Source: Cerina litoralis | Lineage (GTDB): Bacteria > Bacteroidota > Bacteroidia > Flavobacteriales > Flavobacteriaceae | Reading direction: 5' to 3' | NCBI GenBank assembly: GCA_022008415.1 | Contig: JAIRBC010000002.1 | Coordinates: forward strand, 124,001 to 188,000 | DNA length: 64,000 bases | Part shown: positions 56,178 to 62,875 of the stretch, piece by piece | How positions within the stretch are numbered: position 1 is the stretch's first letter | Layout: each line of letters starts with the position of its first letter | Program-made: the position numbers and the translations under genes | Notes under the pieces: model-generated | The model's database searches: none | Told to the model about the DNA's origin: nothing | Seen by the model: only the letters and a program-made list of their open reading frames with translations

Positions 56178-58073
56178 TTATTTAATTATGATTGTACTGA
56201 GAGGAGGTAAGGTGATTTCTATGGATTTCTCGTAACCATGACATGGAATTTTACTCGTTTTGATAACTTTATTACTGCTACCGCTTCCTCCATACTTTTT
56301 GTCATCGCTATTTAAAATCTCCTTGAGTTTTCCGGGCTTCGGCATGCCTATCCTGTAATTTTCCCTGAGTGCGGGAGTAAAGTTGCAGACCACGATAAGG
56401 TCGTTCTTGGCATCGTGCCCCTTCCGGATAAAGGTAATCACAGAATTTTCGTGATCACCGTAGTCGATCCATTGAAATCCTTCGGGACTAAATTGTTTTT
56501 CATACAACGCGGGATTATCCTTATAGACCTTATTGAGGTCTTTCACAAGTTGTTGAACCCCGGTATGAAAATCGTACTGCAAAAGATACCAGTCCAAGCC
56601 ATTTTGGAAATTCCATTCCGAGGATTGACCAAACTCCCCTCCCATAAATATGAGGTTAGTACCCGGATGGGTAAACATATAGCCAAAGAGCAACCTCAGA
56701 TTGGCAAAGCGCTGCCATTCGTCCCCTGGCATACGGTACAACAGGGATTGTTTCCCATAAACCACCTCATCGTGGGAAAAAGGCAGCATAAAGTTCTCCG
56801 TAAAGGCATAGGTCATACTAAAGGTAAGGTCGTTTTGATGATACTTTCTGTAAATGGGCTCTTTCTTGAAATATTCCAGGGTATCGTGCATCCAACCCAT
56901 CATCCATTTCATACCAAAACCCAATCCTCCAAGATCTACTGGACGGGAAACCCCTGAAAATGCGGTAGACTCCTCCGCAATAGTCTGTATTCCCGGAAAT
57001 TCCCCATAAACGGCCTGGTTAAGTTCCCGGATAAGGGACATCGCCTCCAAATTCTCATTGTTCCCGTACATATTAGGTTCCCACTCCCCTTCCTCACGGG
57101 AATAATCCAAATATATCATGGAGGCCACTGCGTCTACCCTAAGGGCATCGGCATGGAATTGATCTAACCAGAACATGGCGTTGCTGATCAAAAAAGCTCG
57201 TACTTCGTTTCTGCCGTAATTAAAAATTAGACTCTTCCAATCCGGATGATATCCCTTTCTGCGGTCGGGATGCTCGTAAAGATGGGAACCGTCAAAAAAA
57301 CCCAGCCCAAAAGCATCTTCCGGAAAATGGGAAGGTACCCAATCCAGGATTACCCCAATATCGTTTTGATGCAGTTTATCTACCAAATATTTAAACCCTC
57401 CCGGCTCCCCAAATCGCGAAGTCGGGGCAAAATAACCGGTAACTTGGTACCCCCAGGACGGGTCGTAGGGAAACTCCATAATAGGCATCAGTTCTACGTG
57501 GGTAAAACCCATTTCCTTAACGTAGTCGACCAGTTCGTCCGCCAGCTCACTATAGGTTAAAAAAGTGTTGTCCTTGGACTTTTTCCAGGAACCCAAATGC
57601 ACCTCATAGACCGAAAAGGGCCTGTCCAGGGAATTTTTATCTTTCCTATAGCCCATCCAATCCTTGTCTTGCCATTTATAAGTATCTTCCCAAATAATGG
57701 ATGCGTTTTGTGGGGGGAGTTCGCAATATCTTGAAAACGGATCTGCTTTCTCCGTAACCACACCGTGATTTTCGGAGTGAATTTTATATTTATAGATCTC
57801 TCCCTTACAGACTCCGGGGAGAAATCCCTCCCATATACCACTGGAATCCCAACGCACGTTAAGGGGGTGCTCCCCGGCCCGCCAATCGTTAAAATTCCCT
57901 ATCACGGAAACGGTTCTTGCCGTGGGCGCCCAAACAGCAAAATAAGTTCCCTTCTCCCCATTGAGCTCCATGGGATGAGACCCCATTTTTTCATATAATC
58001 GAAAGTGCTTGCCCGCTTTGAAAAGATCGATGTCAAATTCGGAAAAGAGACTGTACGGAATAACGTTTGACAT
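56178..58073 (-). CDS. glgB: 1,4-alpha-glucan branching enzyme
   Basis: GlgB makes alpha-1,6 branches in glycogen. The ATG at 58073 is preferred; an upstream TTG at 58103 would add ten residues. The 631-residue protein carries an N-terminal CBM48 domain (YFAVWAPTARTVSVIGNFND, residues about 44-63) and a GH13 barrel. Catalytic residues are Asp314 in LRVDAV, Glu367 in TIAEEST and the Asp in FSHDEVVYGK. WGYQVTGYFAPTSRFG is the region of substrate contact. It lacks the second N-terminal domain of longer forms. The GH31 gene follows on the same strand. glgA and glgC are not in this window. Confidence 0.96.
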   Translation of the reverse strand: MSNVIPYSLFSEFDIDLFKAGKHFRLYEKMGSHPMELNGEKGTYFAVWAPTARTVSVIGNFNDWRAGEHPLNVRWDSSGIWEGFLPGVCKGEIYKYKIHSENHGVVTEKADPFSRYCELPPQNASIIWEDTYKWQDKDWMGYRKDKNSLDRPFSVYEVHLGSWKKSKDNTFLTYSELADELVDYVKEMGFTHVELMPIMEFPYDPSWGYQVTGYFAPTSRFGEPGGFKYLVDKLHQNDIGVILDWVPSHFPEDAFGLGFFDGSHLYEHPDRRKGYHPDWKSLIFNYGRNEVRAFLISNAMFWLDQFHADALRVDAVASMIYLDYSREEGEWEPNMYGNNENLEAMSLIRELNQAVYGEFPGIQTIAEESTAFSGVSRPVDLGGLGFGMKWMMGWMHDTLEYFKKEPIYRKYHQNDLTFSMTYAFTENFMLPFSHDEVVYGKQSLLYRMPGDEWQRFANLRLLFGYMFTHPGTNLIFMGGEFGQSSEWNFQNGLDWYLLQYDFHTGVQQLVKDLNKVYKDNPALYEKQFSPEGFQWIDYGDHENSVITFIRKGHDAKNDLIVVCNFTPALRENYRIGMPKPGKLKEILNSDDKKYGGSGSSNKVIKTSKIPCHGYEKSIEITLPPLSTIIIK

Positions 58074-58257
58074 AGGAGTTCTGTTTATTACAATATTAAA
58101 CAACTTTGGTTAAATTTTAAATAAATTGCGGATCTAAGTTTAAATAATGCCTTAATTTTATGGCCAAAAGCCCAATAATTTAAAAATTGGAACGTTTTTT
58201 GAATTATGAAAAGAAAGTTGGATCCTCCAGCTATTCAATAAATTAAAATTAAATAGT

Positions 58258-58821
58258 ATGAAAAAAATAGCTTTATCAATAGGCATATTTCTAGCCCTAT
58301 TTATCGTTTCTTGTGAAGGGCCCAATGGACCACCAGGACCAGTAGGACCAGAAGGACTTCCAGGCCTGGACGGAATTCAAGGGCAGGTATTCGAAGTTGA
58401 AGGGGTGAATTTTGATTACGATTCGGGCAATAATGTCTACAATACGGTTTTACAATTCTCGGACTTTACAAGTTTTGAAATACTGGATAGTGACGCGGTA
58501 TTGGTCTATAGGTTTGATGGCCAGATCGATTTTGATGACGGTAGCACAAAGGATTCCTGGGGACTTATCCCCCAAAATTTCTTTTTGCCGGGAGGAACGA
58601 TCCAATATGTAACATCCCATACCTCCAATGACGTTCAGATATTCATTGACGGGAATTTTAACTTGGCTAATATTTCTACTGAATTTACCGACAATCAAAT
58701 TTTCAGAGTAGTTATACTCCCCAGTGATTTTGCAGCCAACGCAAAAGTTGATAAGGCCAATATAGATGCCGTAATGCGCACTTTGAACCTTGAAGAAAAG
58801 GACGTGAGGCAACTTCGGTAA
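58258..58821 (+). CDS. Collagen-like lipoprotein
   Basis: The 187-residue product has a lipoprotein signal peptide (LALFIVSC, Cys19). Directly after it, Gly occurs at every third position from residue 21 to 42 (GPNGPPGPVGPEGLPGLDGI), giving seven Gly-X-Y triplets with many Pro in X or Y. The remaining about 145 residues form an uncharacterised beta-rich domain (YRFDGQIDFDDGSTKDSWGL, FRVVILPSDFAANAKVDKAN) that ends RTLNLEEKDVRQLR. It probably sits on the outer membrane, with a short stalk that may trimerise. The gene is monocistronic with a terminator after it. Confidence 0.82.
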   Translation: MKKIALSIGIFLALFIVSCEGPNGPPGPVGPEGLPGLDGIQGQVFEVEGVNFDYDSGNNVYNTVLQFSDFTSFEILDSDAVLVYRFDGQIDFDDGSTKDSWGLIPQNFFLPGGTIQYVTSHTSNDVQIFIDGNFNLANISTEFTDNQIFRVVILPSDFAANAKVDKANIDAVMRTLNLEEKDVRQLR

Positions 58822-58847
58822 ACCTTAATTTGATATTTAAAGCTGAC

Positions 58848-58884
58848 AAAGCCCGGGTTTCCTATATGGAATCCGGGCTTTTTT
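58848..58884 (+). terminator. Terminator of the collagen-like lipoprotein gene
   Basis: AAAGCCCGG (58848-58856) pairs with CCGGGCTTT (58873-58881), with more pairs possible inside (GTTTCC/GGAATC), and a T-run follows to 58884. It lies 27 bases after the stop codon. Confidence 0.85.
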
Positions 58885-59085
58885 GGATTCAATTGGATTT
58901 TCCATTTATGAAATGTCCCTGAGTATGGACAGAAACAACTTCAGCTTTTATTCGCCTCTGTGCCAAAGTGGTTCTGGAAGAATCTGGATTTTATACGTGG
59001 AAAGGATAAAACGGTTGTGATTTAAAGCCTAATATGGTCTAGCAATTTTGTGTTGGCTACACTATGGGCTTTCGGTTAGGTTTTG

Positions 59086-59093
59086 TAACTTTG
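59086..59093 (+). promoter_or_regulatory. Candidate -7 box of lpd
   Basis: TAACTTTG is a perfect TANNTTTG. The nearest upstream TTG (59053-59055) is 30 bases away, longer than the 17-23 expected, so support is partial. The leader would be about 48 bases. Confidence 0.35.
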
Positions 59094-59147
59094 CGCATTC
59101 CTTTTTAAAAGTTAGGAACCGTTTTACAAAATTCAAAAAATACACAA

Positions 59148-60539
59148 ATGGGCAATTTCGATGTTATTGTTTTGGGCAGTGGTCCCGGTGGTTATGTAGC
59201 TGCCATTAGAGCTTCCCAGCTAGGTTTTAAGACAGCCATTATAGAAAAGGAAAGCCTCGGAGGGGTGTGCCTTAATTGGGGTTGTATCCCCACCAAGGCA
59301 CTGTTGAAATCGGCCCAAGTTTTTGAATATCTTAAGCACGCGGAAGATTACGGCCTAAAGGTTGATGGAGCGGACAAGGATTTTGGCGCTGTAGTTAAAC
59401 GTAGCCGCAATGTAGCCGACGGTATGAGCAAGGGGGTCCAGTTTTTGATGAAAAAGAACAAGATCGAGGTCATCAATGGAGCAGGAAAGTTGAAACCTGG
59501 CAAAAAAATTGCCGTGACCGATGCGGATGGAAAAACGACCGAATATGGGGCAGACCATATAGTTATCGCTACCGGTGCACGTAGCCGGGAGCTGCCTAGC
59601 CTTCCACAAGACGGCAAAAAAATCATAGGGTACCGTCAGGCCATGATCTTGGAGAAAGAACCCAAAAAAATGCTCGTAGTGGGGAGCGGTGCCATTGGAA
59701 TGGAATTCGCCTATTTCTACAACGCCATGGGAACGGAGGTTACCGTGGTTGAGTTTCTGCCCAATGTAGTACCCGTAGAGGACGAAGAGGTTTCAAAACA
59801 GCTGGAGCGAAGCTTTAAAAAGGTTGGCATTAAAATAATGACGTCGTCCGAAGTGACCAAAGTAGATACCTCCGGTGAAGGCATAAAGGCCACAGTAAAG
59901 ACTTCAAAAGGAGAAGAAGTCCTGGAAGCGGATATTGTACTTTCGGCGGTTGGCATTAAAAGCAATATAGAAAACATAGGCCTCGAAGAGGTTGGTATTG
60001 CAACGGATCGGGACAAGATTATGGTCAACGATTACTACCAAACCAATATTCCCGGTTATTATGCCATCGGGGACGTAACCCCAGGCCAGGCCTTGGCGCA
60101 CGTCGCCTCCGCTGAGGGCATCCTTTGTTTGGAAAAAATTAAGGGACTTCCCGTTGAACCATTAGATTATGGCAACATCCCCGGCTGTACTTACTGCTTG
60201 CCAGAAGTTGCTTCGGTCGGACTTACCGAAAAGCAGGCCAAAGAAAAAGGATATGAGTTAAAAATCGGAAAATTTCCCTTCTCCGCTAATGGCAAGGCCC
60301 AAGCGGCCGGAACCCCCGACGGATTTATAAAGGTGATTTTCGATGCCAAATACGGCGAATGGCTGGGCTGTCACATGGTCGGGGTAGGTGTTACGGACAT
60401 GATAGCCGAGGCGGTTGTTGCCCGTAAGCTAGAAACCACGGGGCATGAGATCTTAAAGTCGGTTCACCCCCACCCTACCATGAGCGAAGCCGTTATGGAA
60501 GCGGTTGCGGATGCCTATGGAGAGGTGATACATTTGTAG
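59148..60539 (+). CDS. lpd: Dihydrolipoyl dehydrogenase
   Basis: Lpd reoxidises dihydrolipoamide in 2-oxoacid dehydrogenase complexes and in glycine cleavage. The 463-residue protein has the FAD motif VLGSGPGGYVAAIRASQLG, the redox disulfide GGVCLNWGCIPTKAL, the NAD motif VVGSGAIGMEFAYFY, AIGDVTPGQALAHVA and the active-site His-Glu of the C-terminal interface (SVHPHPTMSEAVMEAV). Length is standard. No E1 or E2 genes are adjacent, so it may serve several complexes, including GcvT's pathway. A 7-base tandem repeat follows directly. Confidence 0.97.
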   Translation: MGNFDVIVLGSGPGGYVAAIRASQLGFKTAIIEKESLGGVCLNWGCIPTKALLKSAQVFEYLKHAEDYGLKVDGADKDFGAVVKRSRNVADGMSKGVQFLMKKNKIEVINGAGKLKPGKKIAVTDADGKTTEYGADHIVIATGARSRELPSLPQDGKKIIGYRQAMILEKEPKKMLVVGSGAIGMEFAYFYNAMGTEVTVVEFLPNVVPVEDEEVSKQLERSFKKVGIKIMTSSEVTKVDTSGEGIKATVKTSKGEEVLEADIVLSAVGIKSNIENIGLEEVGIATDRDKIMVNDYYQTNIPGYYAIGDVTPGQALAHVASAEGILCLEKIKGLPVEPLDYGNIPGCTYCLPEVASVGLTEKQAKEKGYELKIGKFPFSANGKAQAAGTPDGFIKVIFDAKYGEWLGCHMVGVGVTDMIAEAVVARKLETTGHEILKSVHPHPTMSEAVMEAVADAYGEVIHL

Positions 60540-60542
60540 TCT

Positions 60543-60587
60543 CAATGTTCAATGTTCAATGTTCAATGTTCAATGTTCAATGTTCAA
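60543..60587. repeat. 7-bp tandem repeat CAATGTT
   Basis: CAATGTT is repeated six times in full (60543-60584) plus CAA, with no variation, three bases after the lpd stop. Such short arrays are prone to slippage. It is too short to be a CRISPR and has no spacers. Confidence 0.95.
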
Positions 60588-60695
60588 AACTAAAAATCGA
60601 GTAGCAATATATTTCCTTGGCGTAATAAACTTTTTAACCCATCAATTCATAATTTTTTAAACGCCATAAGCCAAACAATTAAATCCCTTTAAAAG

Positions 60696-60983
60696 ATGTT
60701 GAACGCATTTAGAATTGTGGCTATCCTGGAAGGGATTTCCTATTTATTGCTCTTTGGACTTGGAATGCCGCTCAAATATGCCGCAAAAATTCCCGAGCCC
60801 AATATCTATATCGGATATGCCCACGGATTTTTGTTTATCGCCTATGTCGTAGTTGCCATAGTCTACTGTATGGAAGCAAAATGTGGAATAAAACGATTTT
60901 TGAAATATTTTATCGCCTCCCTCCTGCCGTTCGGCACGTTTTATGTCGAAGAGAAGTATTTAAAACCTTTAGAGTCTGTTTAA
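60696..60983 (+). CDS. DUF3817-family membrane protein
   Basis: The 95-residue protein has three membrane segments (residues about 12-28, 42-62 and 68-84). The pattern RIVAILEGISYLLLFGLGMP followed by YIGYAHGFLFIAYVVV identifies DUF3817. The last codons (Glu-Ser-Val and TAA) fall in the left inverted repeat of the element at 60971-61134, so its C-terminus may have been changed by that insertion. Function is unknown; it is present in many Bacteria. Confidence 0.92.
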   Translation: MLNAFRIVAILEGISYLLLFGLGMPLKYAAKIPEPNIYIGYAHGFLFIAYVVVAIVYCMEAKCGIKRFLKYFIASLLPFGTFYVEEKYLKPLESV

Positions 60984-61134
60984 GGATTAGTCAATTATTT
61001 TTTTATTTTCCCTTTTTGCGCATTATTTCGTTAAAATATTGAACCGTAGCTATGGCTATGCTTAAACATTTTGCCTCATACTGCCTCAAAAATCGCATAT
61101 AAAAATTCTAATCACAAATTCTTAAACAGACTCT
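60971..61134. mobile_element. 164-bp inverted-repeat mini-element (MITE candidate)
   Basis: The left end AGAGTCTGTTTAAGGATT (60971-60988) and right end AATTCTTAAACAGACTCT (61117-61134) are inverted repeats with 17 of 18 matches. No target duplication is clear. The interior holds a leftward 31-codon frame (61003-61098). Its left end carries the DUF3817 stop codon. The GAGTCTGTTTAA ends look like those of IS5-type elements, but I cannot prove this. Confidence 0.6.
61003..61098 (-). CDS. 31-codon frame inside the mini-element
   Basis: Reading leftward from ATG at 61098, the frame opens with MRFLRQYEAK and ends IMRKKGK before a TAA at 61003. It is basic, with a helical middle, and codons look normal for the host. 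It could be a remnant of a transposase terminus or a microprotein, or chance. No ribosome binding site was found. Confidence 0.3.
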   Translation of the reverse strand: MRFLRQYEAKCLSIAIATVQYFNEIMRKKGK

Positions 61135-61151
61135 GATCAAAAGCACAAGTC

Positions 61152-61565
61152 TCACAATAGGCTCTGGATGGCCAGATCGTAACTCTGTAATCCAAACCCA
61201 AGTATTACCCCTTTGGCACCAGCCGAAATGTAGGAAACGTGCCTAAACTCCTCCCTTTTAAAGGTGTTGGATATATGCACCTCCACCACTGGGGTCTCGA
61301 TGGCTTTCACGGCATCCCCTATCCCAACGGACGTATGGGTATAAGCAGCTGCATTAAGTACGATTCCGTCATAGGAGAATCCCACTTCCTGAATCTTTTC
61401 TATGATTTCGCCTTCTATATTGGATTGGAAATATTCCATTTGCACCTCCTTAAATTTAAATTGGAGTTGGGAAAAATAGTCCTCAAAAGAATTATTGCCA
61501 TAGACGTCGGGCTCCCGCTTGCCCAAAAGGTTGAGGTTGGGGCCGTTAATAATAATTATCTTCAA
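61152..61565 (-). CDS. aroQ: 3-dehydroquinate dehydratase, type II
   Basis: AroQ dehydrates 3-dehydroquinate in the shikimate pathway. The 137-residue protein has the type II motifs: INGPNLNLLGKREPDVYG, where the Tyr is catalytic, LNAAAYTHTSVGIGDA and VEVHISNTFKREEFRHVSYI with the catalytic His. It must start at TTG (61563-61565) because the upstream in-frame stop leaves no ATG before the conserved IIIINGPN. It lies convergent with DUF3817 and divergent from xerD. Confidence 0.96.
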   Translation of the reverse strand: MKIIIINGPNLNLLGKREPDVYGNNSFEDYFSQLQFKFKEVQMEYFQSNIEGEIIEKIQEVGFSYDGIVLNAAAYTHTSVGIGDAVKAIETPVVEVHISNTFKREEFRHVSYISAGAKGVILGFGLQSYDLAIQSLL

Positions 61566-61868
61566 GGGTTAAGGTTTAGTGATTCTATGAGATAAAAGTA
61601 GCAAATTTGAATTGCACAATCAAACGCCAGGCGCTAGTAAGCCAATTATCAACCCATAATCCTCAAAAACACTATCCTTAGATTAGGAATTTATTTAAAC
61701 CATTTCAATCGGCTAAATCCCGAAGCTTCGGGAACCCATTCTCACCTACTCATTGTCTTTTTTCCTTCCTTAGCCCCGAAGCGTCGGGGCTATGCAACTC
61801 AAAAAAGTCTTCAATTAGGCAAAAAATGTCTAATTTTCGCTTCAGTTCAAAAAGTTTAAACGAGTTCT
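61566..61868. other. 303-bp gap with palindromes and a half element
   Basis: TCCCGAAG/CTTCGGGA (61718-61733) and TAGCCCCGA/TCGGGGCTA (61771-61792) are two palindromes of the family seen at 41835. They are followed by the 48-base sequence at 61820-61867 that repeats 2493-2540. Divergent promoters for aroQ and xerD should be here, but no clean consensus was found. Confidence 0.55.
61820..61867. repeat. Copy of the right part of the 75-bp element
   Basis: It aligns to 2493-2540 without gaps, 38 of 48 bases the same, including CTAATTTTCGC and AAAAAGTTTAAAC. It ends two bases before the xerD ATG at 61869, so it sits in the xerD leader. The left inverted repeat is not recognisable here. The end sequence AAGTTTAAACGAGTTC also occurs inverted at 19131-19146. 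Confidence 0.6.
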
Positions 61869-62777
61869 ATGAATTGGAACCAGGCCATACAGGATTACCG
61901 GCATTATATTAAATTAGAGCGCGGACTATCCCAAAATTCCATCGTCAACTATACGTTGGATGTGGAAAAACTCCGCCTTTTCCTGGAGGACAACCAGGTA
62001 AAGGAATCCCCATTGGAAATAGGCAAGGAAACGGTACAACAGTTTATCCATGAGGTAGCAAATAAGGTAAACCCAAGGTCCCAATCCCGGATTATTTCAG
62101 GGCTTAAGAGCTTTTTCGATTACCTTGTATTTGAAGATTACCGCAAGGACAACCCCATGGACCTAATAGAGTCCCCAAAAATTGGACGAAAGCTCCCGGA
62201 TACCTTGTCCGAAGAAGAAATAGACCACCTGATAGCGGCGATTGACCTCTCCAAGCCCGAAGGGGAGCGCAATAGGGCAATGCTCGAAACCTTGTACGGT
62301 TGCGGGCTTCGCGTATCCGAACTAATAGGGATGCAATTGTCCGACCTTTACTTCGAGGAGGACTTCATCAAAGTTACAGGTAAGGGAAACAAACAAAGGT
62401 TTGTACCCATAAGCCCCATCAACAAAAAATATATCAACCTCTACAGAAACCAAGTCCGCAACCATCAAAAAATCCAAAAAGGTTTTGAGAACACACTTTT
62501 TTTGAATCGTAGAGGGCGAAAACTTACCCGGGCCATGATCTTTACCATCATTAAAAGATTGGCGGAAAAAATTGGATTGCAAAAAATAATAAGCCCACAT
62601 ACTTTTCGGCATTCCTTTGCTACCCACTTGCTACAGAACGGAGCCGATCTAAGGGCCATTCAGCAGATGCTTGGCCATGAAAGCATTACCACCACCGAAG
62701 TGTATATGCACGTAAATCGATCCCATTTGGCAGATGTAATGCAAACCTATCACCCCAGAAGCGAAAGTAATCAGTAG
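61869..62777 (+). CDS. xerD: Site-specific tyrosine recombinase XerD-like
   Basis: The recombinase resolves chromosome dimers at dif with a partner. The 302-residue protein has an N-terminal SAM-like domain (residues about 5-100) and a catalytic domain with Arg148 (GCGLRVSEL), Lys172 (GKGNKQR), His244 and Arg247 (HTFRHSF), His270 (LGHESI) and Tyr279 (EVYMHV). Length is right for XerC/D. It is a stand-alone gene and not linked to phage or integron genes, so a housekeeping role is most likely. XerC versus XerD cannot be fully separated by eye. Confidence 0.93.
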   Translation: MNWNQAIQDYRHYIKLERGLSQNSIVNYTLDVEKLRLFLEDNQVKESPLEIGKETVQQFIHEVANKVNPRSQSRIISGLKSFFDYLVFEDYRKDNPMDLIESPKIGRKLPDTLSEEEIDHLIAAIDLSKPEGERNRAMLETLYGCGLRVSELIGMQLSDLYFEEDFIKVTGKGNKQRFVPISPINKKYINLYRNQVRNHQKIQKGFENTLFLNRRGRKLTRAMIFTIIKRLAEKIGLQKIISPHTFRHSFATHLLQNGADLRAIQQMLGHESITTTEVYMHVNRSHLADVMQTYHPRSESNQ

Positions 62778-62875
62778 GCCGTGTTCCATTGGAAAAAAGT
62801 TCAAAGCTCAAGGTTGGTATAAGTCTCCTTTTAACGATTTACCCAATAACATAATAACATCGCAGCCGCCCCCCG

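Noticed and set aside
60543..60587. Possible CRISPR array
   Set aside because: The repeat unit is only 7 bases and has no spacers; there are no cas genes.
61869..62777. Integrase of a mobile island
   Set aside because: Length and motifs fit housekeeping XerC/D, and no phage, tRNA or attachment site is next to it.
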